Positions 55,888 through 62,986 of a DNA stretch of 64,000 nt are shown here, in pieces. The position numbers and the translations under genes were made by a program. Numbering within the stretch: position 1 is the stretch's first letter; every line of letters starts with the position of its first letter. This stretch comes from an uncultured Clostridia bacterium (GTDB lineage Bacteria; Bacillota; Clostridia; Oscillospirales; Acutalibacteraceae): assembly GCA_937884975.1 (NCBI GenBank), contig CAKZZS010000073.1, positions 77,853-141,852 on the forward strand. The letters are read 5' to 3'. The notes beneath the pieces are model-generated. The model saw nothing but the letters and a program-made list of their open reading frames with translations, did no database searches and was not told the DNA's origin.

Positions 55888-56040
55888 AATTTTCTGCCGT
55901 TAGCAGAAAGTGAAATATTTTGCCTTGCGGCAAAACGTGATATTAAATCCGTTATCGTGTGCGAAGCACATTTCGCTCGTCGAAGACGAATATCGCGCTG
56001 TTTACAGCATTTCACCCGTTCTGAAAGAACGGATTTAGCT
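55888..56040. repeat. array of small palindromes with TGAAAT-type spacers
   Basis: The 560-base gap after the PstS-like gene is packed with hairpins. Here: TTTCTGC/GCAGAAA, TTTTGCC/GGCAAAA, GTGTGC/GCACA, TCGTC/GACGA, GCTGT/ACAGC and CCGTTC/GAACGG, the last group enclosed by outer arms AAATCCGTT and AACGGATTT. Several are separated by GTGAAAT or ATTTCAC. It resembles mobile palindromic repeat clusters, not a CRISPR (no equal repeats or spacers). Confidence 0.6.
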
Positions 56041-56041
56041 G

Positions 56042-56075
56042 AAAAGACCTCGTCATTTCTGACGAGGTCTTTTCT
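56042..56075. terminator. hairpin terminator attached to a broken tRNA copy
   Basis: Perfect 13-bp stem AAAAGACCTCGTC/GACGAGGTCTTTT with a 6-base loop. On the minus strand it follows the broken tRNA copy exactly as the terminator at 56365 follows tRNA-Tyr. Confidence 0.75.
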
Positions 56076-56190
56076 ATAGGAGAGGGTGGATTCGGCTTCG
56101 CTGCGCTTCGCCGGAGTTTGCTTCGCAAACAATTCGATTATATGTCCCTTTTGCTCACGCAAAAGATGGACTGCGGTTCGAATCCACCTA
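56076..56190 (-). pseudogene. tRNA 3'-end copy interrupted by palindromes
   Basis: The sequence TTTTCTATAGGAGAGGGTGGATTCG differs by one base from that at the 3' end of tRNA-Tyr (56391 on). After GGATTCG the tRNA body is replaced by hairpins (TTTGC/GCAAA, CTTTTGC/GCAAAAG), then CGAATCCACC closes a 10-base inverted repeat with 56085-56094. So a tRNA T-arm/acceptor end plus terminator has been duplicated and its body replaced. Past 56190 to 56362 there are more palindromes with AATGATGT/AATGAAGT spacers. Confidence 0.55.
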
Positions 56191-56364
56191 TTAAATGAAG
56201 GCGCATCCTTTGGATGCTAATGAAGTCTCTCGCCTTGCTCGTTAATGATGTTGCTCACTTTGTTCGCAATGAAGTAATGTTTGCCATTATACCGAAAGCA
56301 TACATCATTAGCGAGGCGACATCATTAACGAAGTGACATCATTTGCCAAAGGCAAACATAATTG

Positions 56365-56395
56365 AAAAAGCACTTGCTTTTGCAAGTGCTTTTTC
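56365..56395 (-). terminator. terminator of the tRNA-Thr/tRNA-Tyr unit
   Basis: Stem AAAAAGCACTTGC/GCAAGTGCTTTTT with a 4-base loop, 3 bases after the 3' end of tRNA-Tyr on the minus strand. Confidence 0.85.
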
Positions 56396-56397
56396 TA

Positions 56398-56479
56398 TGG
56401 GAGAGGGTGGATTCGAACCACCGAAGTCGTTGACAACAGATTTACAGTCTGCCCCCTTTGGCCGCTCGGGAACTCTCCC
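56398..56479 (-). tRNA. tRNA-Tyr (GTA)
   Basis: 82 bases with a class II variable arm. The acceptor stem GGGAGAG/CTCTCCC, the D-arm CCGAGCGGCC, the anticodon loop CTGTAAATC (anticodon GTA) and the T-loop GGTTCGAATCC are all present. The 3' CCA is not encoded. Confidence 0.95.
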
Positions 56480-56503
56480 CTATTTAATTTTACGCCTAAA
56501 AAA

Positions 56504-56579
56504 TGGAGCTGGTGGACGGACTCGAACCCCCGACCTGCTGATTACAAATCAGCTGCTCTACCAACTGAGCTACACCAGC
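56504..56579 (-). tRNA. tRNA-Thr (TGT)
   Basis: 76 bases with CCA encoded. Acceptor GCTGGTG/CACCAGC, D-arm TAGCTCAGTTGGTAGAGCA, anticodon loop TTTGTAA (anticodon TGT), T-arm GGGGGTTCGAGTCC. It lies 24 bases upstream of tRNA-Tyr and is probably co-transcribed. Confidence 0.95.
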
Positions 56580-56696
56580 ATTTCTTGACGCTCAAACATA
56601 ATACCAAAAAAGACGATTTATGTCAAGGGTAATTTCAAAACTTTTTCAAATTATTATAAATAAAGGGACTGTCACCACGCCCCTTTATCAAACTTG

Positions 56697-57377
56697 TTAT
56701 ATTTTTTTATTTTTTTCCATTCTCTTTTTGCGAATATCCCTGACTATAAAGAAAACGGGAATAGAGTAAAAGGTCACAAACCCAAGTGCTGCAAAACCGA
56801 CGAAAACCAAGCCCCACGGACTAATGTCATATTTAACGGACAGATTTCCCCTGTTTGCCTCTAACAAGTCAAAAAACCTGATAACGCCCGGGTCGTCTAT
56901 ATAAGCGGCATTTGTAACCGTCAGGATATTTCCCTCTTTGTCAAGATAAGCAATTTTTACATTGAAAAATATCTCTCTTAATATTTTTCGGTCTTCAAAT
57001 CTCACCAAAATCGTATCCGGATGATAATATTCATTACAATCATATTCCGGCGTTGTTGCCTCCCTGTAATGAAAAGTATAACTGTAAAACTCTTCATCGT
57101 CGGCGTATCTTACTATCTCGGAATCGGGGTTAACTTCAACTGTAGTTCCGTCAATACACAGCATTTTACTGCCGTTCATTTCACTAAAGAATTTATTGTT
57201 TTTGTTATACTTTTGGTCACTGAAGTCCACGAGCAGATCAATTGCAACAGTTCCCTCGGGAAGCGCTTTTTTATTGACTTCAATAAGCAAATCTCCGCCG
57301 TTATTAAATGCAAATGCGTTAATACACATTAAAAACACAAGTAAAGCGCACATAAAAATTAGAATAAACTTTTTCAT
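56697..57377 (-). CDS. membrane-anchored extracytoplasmic protein paired with a MerR regulator
   Basis: A 226-residue protein: signal peptide (1-23, ending AFAF), an extracytoplasmic domain rich in beta strands, one membrane helix near residues 190-212 (GLVFVGFAALGFVTFY...) and a basic cytoplasmic end (RDIRKKRMEKNKK). I recognise no family. Its start overlaps the stop of the upstream MerR-type regulator by four bases, so the two proteins are made together and both face outside the membrane. Confidence 0.7.
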   Translation of the reverse strand: MKKFILIFMCALLVFLMCINAFAFNNGGDLLIEVNKKALPEGTVAIDLLVDFSDQKYNKNNKFFSEMNGSKMLCIDGTTVEVNPDSEIVRYADDEEFYSYTFHYREATTPEYDCNEYYHPDTILVRFEDRKILREIFFNVKIAYLDKEGNILTVTNAAYIDDPGVIRFFDLLEANRGNLSVKYDISPWGLVFVGFAALGFVTFYSIPVFFIVRDIRKKRMEKNKKI

Positions 57378-58459
57378 TCATATGCCTCCTCGCCGTCGTA
57401 GAATTCCGTTTTGCCTTCATACACATTAAATGCTTCTTTATTGGCACATAACTCACTGTAGACATAATCATAATCACTGATAACAAACCTGTTGTCTATT
57501 GCCAAATATTCTTCACTGACATTCTGTAAATAAACATAATGAACAGTCAGTTTTTCATCATCAACTAACGCATATTCAAAGCACTCCGAAGCGCCGTAAA
57601 CCGAAATATAAGCAGGCAGAGAAAAGTGCGTTTCGTCATAACAAACATAGTATTTTTCCGTTTTTGAAAGCCGTTCGACTTCCCTTTCATAATCATCTGC
57701 CGAGTATTTTACATTTAATAATACCTGAATCTCTTTTCCAAAATAATTGCAAAATAAATCCGGACTGTTTTTCGAATCAATACTTTTCGGAAAAATTAAA
57801 CTGAATTGTTCATTATCGGAGAATAAAAGCTCGGGCAGCGTCCATATCTTTTCATAATAAGCGGCGTCATATATCAATACTGTTTTTTTGCTTCTGACTA
57901 ATGTGTTATAAAAATAATCGCAACCTAATAAGATGAGAAGTATTAACTGCGGAATAAAGATAATGCAAAGCGAGACGGTGATTGCAATTTTGTAAGACTT
58001 TATCGTGCTTTTCGTCTTTTTATACATAGGCTTATACGCCGACTGCTCATCAATAACGGGAAGCGGCGCTTGTTCGACAGTTGGATTTGAAAGCATTTCA
58101 CAAAGCGTGTCAACGTCTTTCGGAGAATTATTAAGCACTTTCTCCATTACCGCAATGTTTTCATTCTGGAGAAGGGCGCTTTCCTTTGACTCCTCAATGT
58201 GATTTTTTAAAGCAGAAACAATATCCGCTTCACCTTTGAAAAATGATTTGATATCTTTAATTGAAAAATTGTACTTTCTTAAAAGCGCGATTTGTTTTAT
58301 TAGCTTAACATCGTTTTCGGTATAGTCATAGCTTTTTCTTCCGGCATAGTTTTCCGACTGTTTTTCGGGAACAAACACGCCGTCGTCAATATAATAACGG
58401 ATAGTTCTGTCATTTATTCCTGTCAGTGCGGAAAGCTCCTTCATTTTCATTTTTTTCAC
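57374..58459 (-). CDS. membrane-bound MerR-type regulator
   Basis: A 361-residue protein with an unusual layout. Residues 1-70 are a MerR winged helix (MKELSALTGINDRTIRYYIDDGVFVP); 71-125 the helical linker; about 156-180 a membrane helix (IAITVSLCIIFIPQLILLIL); the remaining 180 residues are extracytoplasmic. MerR proteins are normally soluble, so this looks like a one-component envelope sensor. It overlaps the next gene, a membrane-anchored protein, by four bases. Confidence 0.82.
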   Translation of the reverse strand: MKKMKMKELSALTGINDRTIRYYIDDGVFVPEKQSENYAGRKSYDYTENDVKLIKQIALLRKYNFSIKDIKSFFKGEADIVSALKNHIEESKESALLQNENIAVMEKVLNNSPKDVDTLCEMLSNPTVEQAPLPVIDEQSAYKPMYKKTKSTIKSYKIAITVSLCIIFIPQLILLILLGCDYFYNTLVRSKKTVLIYDAAYYEKIWTLPELLFSDNEQFSLIFPKSIDSKNSPDLFCNYFGKEIQVLLNVKYSADDYEREVERLSKTEKYYVCYDETHFSLPAYISVYGASECFEYALVDDEKLTVHYVYLQNVSEEYLAIDNRFVISDYDYVYSELCANKEAFNVYEGKTEFYDGEEAYE

Positions 58460-58556
58460 CTCTTTGCGCCTTAATTATATTTTTTACAGTAGGTGTAAAG
58501 TCAACAGTTTTTTAATTTTTATTTATTCTACGGCAATTTTTAAATATGAAAACGAC

Positions 58557-58592
58557 AGCTCCCTTTACGCAAGGGAGCTATTTTTATATTTT
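58557..58592. terminator. hairpin between the arsR-like gene and the MerR gene
   Basis: Stem AGCTCCCTT/AAGGGAGCT with a 5-base loop, followed by ATTTTTATATTTTTT on the plus strand; on the minus strand it lies directly after the ArsR-family gene. Confidence 0.65.
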
Positions 58593-58596
58593 TTAT

Positions 58597-58953
58597 TCAA
58601 TTATGACCGATATGGTCAAGAGCAATTTCAATAATCTGATTAACATGGTCGTCGTCAAGGCTGTAAAAAACGTTTTTACCCTCCCGACGGTATTTTACAA
58701 GCTTCGAAGCGCGAAGAGAGTTAAGCTGGTGAGAAATGGCTGATTTCGTCATATTCAATTCAACCGCAAGATCGCACACGCAAAGCTCGGCTCCGTCAAG
58801 AGCCCAAAGTATTTTCATTCTTGTCGGGTCACCGAGGATTTTGAAAAAATCGGACAGGTCCGAAATCTGACCTTCGCTCGGCATATTGAGCTTTGACTTT
58901 TCGATTTCTTCACTGTGAACGGTTTCGCACTCGCAAACAGGGTCTTTTTCCAT
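58597..58953 (-). CDS. ArsR/SmtB-family metal-responsive repressor
   Basis: A 118-residue repressor starting at ATG 58953 (GGTGAG upstream). The winged helix is clear: LCVCDLAVELNMTKSAISHQLNSL. Candidate metal ligands are the N-terminal CECETVH and the C-terminal alpha-5 set DDDHVNQIIEIALDHIGH, which resembles the zinc/cadmium site of SmtB, CadC and CzrA. No metal transporter gene is adjacent in the window, so the regulon is unknown. Confidence 0.88.
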   Translation of the reverse strand: MEKDPVCECETVHSEEIEKSKLNMPSEGQISDLSDFFKILGDPTRMKILWALDGAELCVCDLAVELNMTKSAISHQLNSLRASKLVKYRREGKNVFYSLDDDHVNQIIEIALDHIGHN

Positions 58954-58982
58954 TACTCTCACCTCTTTTTTATTTTACCACA

Positions 58983-59016
58983 AAAAAAGAACGAAGGCAA
59001 TAAATTCTTGCCTTCG
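58983..59016 (-). terminator. terminator after spoVM
   Basis: Stem CGAAGGCAA/TTGCCTTCG with a 7-base loop and TTCTTTTTTTG on the minus strand, 14 bases after the spoVM stop. Confidence 0.85.
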
Positions 59017-59030
59017 TCTTTCTTAAGTAA

Positions 59031-59111
59031 TTATTTATCCTTTTTGATCCCGAATACAAATCTCAATAACGGACTAAGCATTTTCGGACTCTTTACAACA
59101 ACTACCTTCAC
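59031..59111 (-). CDS. spoVM: stage V sporulation protein SpoVM
   Basis: A 26-codon gene starting with GTG 59111 behind GGAGG (8-base spacing). The peptide starts MKVVVVKSPKMLSPLLRF and ends FGIKKDK. Like Bacillus SpoVM it is 26 residues long, with a central Pro, a Lys-rich end and an amphipathic helix, and clostridial SpoVM peptides have the same KSPKxLSxxLR pattern. SpoVM marks the curved forespore membrane and anchors the coat base protein SpoIVA. A terminator follows at once. Confidence 0.85.
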   Translation of the reverse strand: MKVVVVKSPKMLSPLLRFVFGIKKDK

Positions 59112-59123
59112 CGTTCACGCCTC

Positions 59124-59273
59124 CTAACTGCGCAGCAGTGCGGCGCCGCTTAAGGCAAGCGCAAACGCCAGTATCACAACAAGGAATTTGACGGGTAAAA
59201 TCATGGAAAATACCAGTCCGAGTCCCAATGCGACAAGAGCAAAGCCTATGCCCGAAAAATTTTTCTGTCTCAC
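59124..59273 (-). CDS. 49-residue hydrophobic protein upstream of spoVM
   Basis: A GTG-started frame: MRQKNFSGIGFALVALGLGL, then a second hydrophobic stretch to the end GAALLRS. AAAGGTGAG lies before the GTG. Two membrane helices are likely (about 8-22 and 28-46). Its 12-base gap to spoVM suggests one transcript. Function unknown; a sporulation role is inference from the neighbour. Confidence 0.65.
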   Translation of the reverse strand: MRQKNFSGIGFALVALGLGLVFSMILPVKFLVVILAFALALSGAALLRS

Positions 59274-59339
59274 CTTTCCACCGCCTCACTGCTTTTTTAC
59301 TCATTACAGTTTATGCGGCAAAACGAAAACAGTTAATAC

Positions 59340-59861
59340 TTATTCATCCTGCTGTTCGTTTTCAGGGTAAAACTGCTTCTGGAACTCTTCCTCAACACGT
59401 TTTTCGTATTCCTGTTGTTCAAGTTCCTTTTGCCTGTTCAACTCCGCTTTTTTCTCGTCCTTTTTCATTTGATTAAGGCTTTTTGCCTTAAACTTTTCTT
59501 TTTTGGATTTAAAAATATCAAATTTCTCATAATCCTCTTTGGGTATTTCAATAACAATTCCGCCCGTTAGCATATATTCTTCAATTCGCTCAAGCGCAAG
59601 CTTATAATACCTGATAGCCTTCGGAATTAGGATAATACTGCCGAAAGCCATAAAAATACAGATAAAAACAAACAGATACCAGATAATGAAATAAGCGCTT
59701 ACCCATTCGGTCATCATAAGGAAAAAGAACGAAAGGGCAAGAAAAATTACAGCCTGAATAATAAGATGCTTTATCTTATTTTTACAGGTTTTCTCCGCAG
59801 CCTTTTGTCTTTCAAAATATTCATCGGCGCTTATCTTAATACCGGCATGCTCGTTACCCAT
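59340..59861 (-). CDS. two-helix membrane protein with a charged C-terminal coiled coil
   Basis: A 173-residue protein starting behind GGAGT. Two membrane helices (about 32-50 and 55-78) are followed by a highly charged tail (KKDEKKAELNRQKELEQQEY) predicted as a coiled coil and ending in ENEQQDE. No known family recognised. Its position between bofA and the spoVM pair suggests a sporulation or envelope role, not proven. Confidence 0.7.
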   Translation of the reverse strand: MGNEHAGIKISADEYFERQKAAEKTCKNKIKHLIIQAVIFLALSFFFLMMTEWVSAYFIIWYLFVFICIFMAFGSIILIPKAIRYYKLALERIEEYMLTGGIVIEIPKEDYEKFDIFKSKKEKFKAKSLNQMKKDEKKAELNRQKELEQQEYEKRVEEEFQKQFYPENEQQDE

Positions 59862-59926
59862 TTCTTTACTCCTTTCGACTTCTTTTCTTTTATTCTATCA
59901 CATCATATTATTCTTTTCAACCGCAT

Positions 59927-60193
59927 CTACCTGAAAAGCACCTGGGAAAACAAAAGCAGCGCTACACCCGGCGCTCCGCCAATTGACGAAACCGAAAGAG
60001 AGAGCGCATTTACGGGTATATGAACAGAAATAAACGAGCCGATAAAATTGACTGCAAAAAGAGAGCCTATCCCCTGCAAAACGGACAGAATCAAAGCCGA
60101 AATAAAGCGCTTTGTCCTAAAAGCAGTTACAATAATTACCGTCACTCCGAGGGCTAAAAGAGCATAAAATAATACCATTCCAAAGGTTTTCAT
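59927..60193 (-). CDS. bofA: BofA-family pro-sigma-K processing inhibitor
   Basis: An 88-residue protein with two or three membrane helices starting at ATG 60193 (AGGTGG upstream). The hallmark is NFIGSFISVHIPVNALSLS followed by GGAPGVALL, matching BofA, which holds the SpoIVFB protease inactive in the forespore outer membrane. In clostridia BofA homologues exist even where the sigma-K pathway differs. It lies in a region of sporulation-linked small genes. Confidence 0.85.
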   Translation of the reverse strand: MKTFGMVLFYALLALGVTVIIVTAFRTKRFISALILSVLQGIGSLFAVNFIGSFISVHIPVNALSLSVSSIGGAPGVALLLFSQVLFR

Positions 60194-60275
60194 ATTTCCA
60201 CCTGCACATTTTAATTTTACTTTAAATAATATGCGGTCGGACAAAATATAATGCCTTTATTTACGGGGTGAAAAT

Positions 60276-60452
60276 ATGGTCATTTCAAACAGATGCTTTG
60301 AGCAGTATTGCATTTTCAAGAAAAAGAACATAAGAATGGAAGAAGCGCTTTTAAAAAACGGAAACAGAGTGTTCATTTGTCACGAAAGTCACGACTGCGT
60401 AAAATGTCGGAACAACATTTTACCCTACTGCCCTCAAATGTTAAAATTATAA
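60276..60452 (+). CDS. 58-residue Cys-rich small protein
   Basis: MVISNRCFEQYCIFKKKNIR... ends CVKCRNNILPYCPQMLKL. There are six Cys, four of them in C-x5-C (CHESHDC) and CVKC, which would suit a zinc knuckle. The GGGGTG before the ATG is a fair ribosome site. It is divergent from bofA. Not recognised as a named family. Confidence 0.5.
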   Translation: MVISNRCFEQYCIFKKKNIRMEEALLKNGNRVFICHESHDCVKCRNNILPYCPQMLKL

Positions 60453-60541
60453 TAATAATCTTTAAAGGATATTGACCTAACTGAAAAAATGCAGTAAAAT
60501 AAATAAAAGAAATAAAACAATTTTCGGATTGGTGAATATAA

Positions 60542-61213
60542 ATGAAAAAAATATCGGAAACTAATGTCATAGATATTGTCCCCTTCAAGAGCGGCTTTAT
60601 CTATGTTAAAAAAATACCCCAGGATGACGGCGCATTCAGAGTCAAGTTCCTCGGCTACGACACAAAGAGGATGGAAAACGCTCCTGTTACAAAAAGCGTT
60701 TACCTTTTAAGCAAATTCGGTCCGTCGTTTGAAATTATAAGTGAAAAACTCGGTGATTACGCAACCTGTGACGCAGGGGTGCTTGCGAATAAATACGTTG
60801 TCGTTGTATATCCTACGGGTGAAATGGGCGTTTTTGATGACAAGGCGACGCTTGTATGGACCGGCGACCTTCAGTATAAGGAAAATCTTGTTCAGTCACT
60901 CGCGGTTGACGGTAATAATATCTGGTGTTGCGTACCTAATCAGAACTCAATTATCGAGTACTCGATTACCAATAAAAAGGTCAGTATGAGAATCGGCGGC
61001 GACAACTCCACGGCGTTTTCAAACCCCGTTGCAATTGTCAAATACGACGATGAGCTTTTTGTTACAAATAAGGATTCGTGCAAGGTCAGAATAGTAAGCC
61101 TTAAGGATTATTCCGTTAGGGATTTCAGGCTGTTTGACGAACCGGTTTACAGGTACATACAAACCTGCGGAAAAGAAGTAGTGCTTCTTGAAAGCGGAAT
61201 TTACGTTTTATAA
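60542..61213 (+). CDS. conserved protein with beta-propeller-like repeats
   Basis: A 223-residue soluble protein. Repeated blade-like strands occur (FIYVKKIPQ, KYVVVVYPTGEMGVFDD, NNIWCCVPNQNSIIEYS, DELFVTNKDSCKVRIVS), each ending in an aromatic/acidic turn, as in NHL/YVTN propellers. No enzyme motif is seen. It lies 14 bases before the DUF1292 gene, so both form a transcript. Confidence 0.6.
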   Translation: MKKISETNVIDIVPFKSGFIYVKKIPQDDGAFRVKFLGYDTKRMENAPVTKSVYLLSKFGPSFEIISEKLGDYATCDAGVLANKYVVVVYPTGEMGVFDDKATLVWTGDLQYKENLVQSLAVDGNNIWCCVPNQNSIIEYSITNKKVSMRIGGDNSTAFSNPVAIVKYDDELFVTNKDSCKVRIVSLKDYSVRDFRLFDEPVYRYIQTCGKEVVLLESGIYVL

Positions 61214-61227
61214 TTAAGGAGATAAAA

Positions 61228-61545
61228 ATGGCTGATAATTACGATTACAATCCCGATTTAATAACGGTTACGGATGAAGAAGGAACGGAACACACCTTTG
61301 AAATTCTTGACAGAATTGAAAACGATAAGGCAAAATACGCCGCTCTTATTCCGGTGTACGATGATCCCGAGGATATGCTTGAAGACGACGGTGAACTGAT
61401 AATTCTTCGCGTTGAGGAAGAGGAAGACGGCGAAACTTATCTGTGCCCCATTGAGGACGATAAGGAATTTGACGAAATCGGCGCAATTTTTCAGCAGCGT
61501 CTTGAGGACTATATGGCAGGTCCCTATGACAACGAGGAAGAATAA
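61228..61545 (+). CDS. DUF1292 protein
   Basis: A 105-residue acidic protein. DEEGTEHTFEILDRIENDKAKYAALIP and the later VEEEEDGETYLCPIEDD match DUF1292 (YrzB-type), a small domain common in Firmicutes of unknown function. Start behind AAGGAG. The 6S RNA gene begins 17 bases after its stop. Confidence 0.9.
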   Translation: MADNYDYNPDLITVTDEEGTEHTFEILDRIENDKAKYAALIPVYDDPEDMLEDDGELIILRVEEEEDGETYLCPIEDDKEFDEIGAIFQQRLEDYMAGPYDNEEE

Positions 61546-61562
61546 TTAAATTTCATTAAAAC

Positions 61563-61748
61563 CTCCTGCCGGGTTCGATAACCTTAGTGCATATAACCCA
61601 ACACACTTTTTTTAGGGAGCTGAATTTTAGAGTAACGGGGAGCAGACCTCCCGATTTTTATCGGACGAAGGGAGCACGAAATTACTCCGGCGGCACCCAC
61701 CTGCTTTATAGGCAGGTTATAATTCACTAATCCCGGCTCGGCGGGGGC
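61563..61748 (+). ncRNA. ssrS: 6S RNA
   Basis: About 186 bases. The closing stem CCTGCCGGG pairs with the CCCGGCTCGGCGGG end. A large internal bubble (GTGCATATAACCCAACACAC opposite GGCGGCACCCACCTGC) and the segments GGGGAGCAGACC and GGGAGCACG match Firmicutes 6S RNA, which mimics an open promoter and binds sigma-A RNA polymerase. A strong terminator follows 9 bases later. Confidence 0.8.
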
Positions 61749-61756
61749 GCATATAA

Positions 61757-61790
61757 AAACGGACTTGATGAAAAATCAAGTCCGTTTTAT
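61757..61790. terminator. bidirectional terminator between 6S RNA and kinase
   Basis: Stem ACGGACTTGAT/ATCAAGTCCGT with a 5-base loop, T-run on both sides. It ends the 6S RNA and also the minus-strand kinase gene that stops at 61794. Confidence 0.85.
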
Positions 61791-61793
61791 TCT

Positions 61794-62531
61794 TTATCTG
61801 TGGAATTTTTTATATCTTTTAAGCTCTTTTTCCAATTCACCGATATTCTGGTAGCGCTGGGAAATCTGGGAAGAGGTACATCTTTTTATTATCTTACCGA
61901 GTTTACCCTTCGGTGTTTTAATAATCGGGTTCATACCGAGTAAAAGAACGTTGAAAAGCACTCCCAACGCGTATATATCCGTTGCGGGAACGGACTGATA
62001 TACGCCGTATTGTTCCGGCGCAGCGTATCCGGGAGTACCGAGCTTAATCGTGTCCCCGTCGCTTGTGTATGACAGCTCACGCGAAGAGGAATAGTCAATT
62101 AGAACCGCCCTGTCCTCTTCATTTATAATAACATTTGAGGGCTTTATATCACGGTGAATGACGTTAAGCCCATGAAGGAAGGACAACGCGCAGCACAAAT
62201 CAAGAACGTAGGAAACAGCGCGCGCTTCTTCAAGCGGTCCGTTTTTAAGCTTGTCGGTCAAAAGCTCCCCTTCAATGAACTTTTCAAGAACGATTACACC
62301 GTCCTCTTCCGAGCTTACGTCATAGACGGTTGCAGTGTTTGGATGAATTCTGCCGCGCAGAGTCCTGTAGATATGGTCGTTTCTGTTGGTCGAGCAGATT
62401 TTTACAAGCTTTTTTTCATTCTTGCGGTTTTTATATATCTCAATAACCGACTGCTCGGTTTTTTTAAGACATTCCTGCATTTCATATTCGGTTGTCAACA
62501 TCTGACTGATATAATCCGAAAGCTGGCTCAC
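61794..62531 (-). CDS. atypical Hanks-type Ser/Thr kinase (second copy)
   Basis: A 245-residue kinase without membrane anchor, homologous over its full length to the kinase at 48585. VIHRDIKPSNVIIN and GTPGYAAPEQYG are intact; the VAIK Lys is present (KLVKIC), but DFG is replaced by DYS and the Gly-rich loop is weak. The C terminus RYQNIGELEKELKRYKKFHR is almost the same as in the first copy. It overlaps the HTH gene by four bases (ATGA), so the two proteins are coupled. Confidence 0.88.
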   Translation of the reverse strand: MSQLSDYISQMLTTEYEMQECLKKTEQSVIEIYKNRKNEKKLVKICSTNRNDHIYRTLRGRIHPNTATVYDVSSEEDGVIVLEKFIEGELLTDKLKNGPLEEARAVSYVLDLCCALSFLHGLNVIHRDIKPSNVIINEEDRAVLIDYSSSRELSYTSDGDTIKLGTPGYAAPEQYGVYQSVPATDIYALGVLFNVLLLGMNPIIKTPKGKLGKIIKRCTSSQISQRYQNIGELEKELKRYKKFHR

Positions 62532-62986
62532 TTGAGTTCTTCTTCCCCGTTCTTTCTTAAAAGTTCATTCAGCTCATTTACGCTCAGGGAATGATTAACT
62601 GCGTAAATAAACGCGCTGTCCCTTTTATTTTTGGCATAAAAATCCGAGTAGCAGTAAATTCTCAATGCGGTACTGCATTCCCCGAGGCTTAACCCCATCG
62701 CAAGAAAAATTCTTACAAGCTTTTCCCTTGACGGCTTCTTTTTTCCGTTAATTATATCGTAAAAAAACGTATAACCTATATCGGCGCGGTTTATGATATC
62801 GCTGTTCTGCAAGGGACATTTCTTCCCCATTTCAGCCCAGAATTTCACAAGGTTATCTTCAACAAAAGCATTCTCCCCGATTTCAAGAAAATCGGAATAC
62901 TTTGTATTACTCTTTCCGAGAATTTTCATCAATTCGCCTGTATTAACCGTCTTTTTTGATTCACCCGTAACAACCTGTTTTTTCAT
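62528..62986 (-). CDS. helix-turn-helix-like protein coupled to the kinase
   Basis: A 152-residue protein. A middle part resembles an XRE-type helix-turn-helix: IINRADIGYTFFYDIINGKKKPSREKLVRIFLAM. It has no membrane segment. Its stop overlaps the kinase start and its start overlaps the LRR gene, each by four bases. A regulator that works with or is phosphorylated by the kinase would fit. Ser/Thr-rich N terminus (GESKKTVNTGE) offers possible targets. Confidence 0.7.
   Translation of the reverse strand: MKKQVVTGESKKTVNTGELMKILGKSNTKYSDFLEIGENAFVEDNLVKFWAEMGKKCPLQNSDIINRADIGYTFFYDIINGKKKPSREKLVRIFLAMGLSLGECSTALRIYCYSDFYAKNKRDSAFIYAVNHSLSVNELNELLRKNGEEELK

Noticed and set aside
55888..56362. CRISPR array
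   Set aside because: Repeats are palindromes with differing arms and irregular spacing; no constant repeat or spacer length.
56343..56588. Plus-strand frame of 81 codons across the tRNA pair
   Set aside because: It is the antisense reading of tRNA-Tyr and tRNA-Thr, a well-known false protein.
59074..59304. 76-codon Cys/Arg-rich minus frame
   Set aside because: It overlaps in another frame the better supported 49-residue gene and spoVM, both with ribosome sites.
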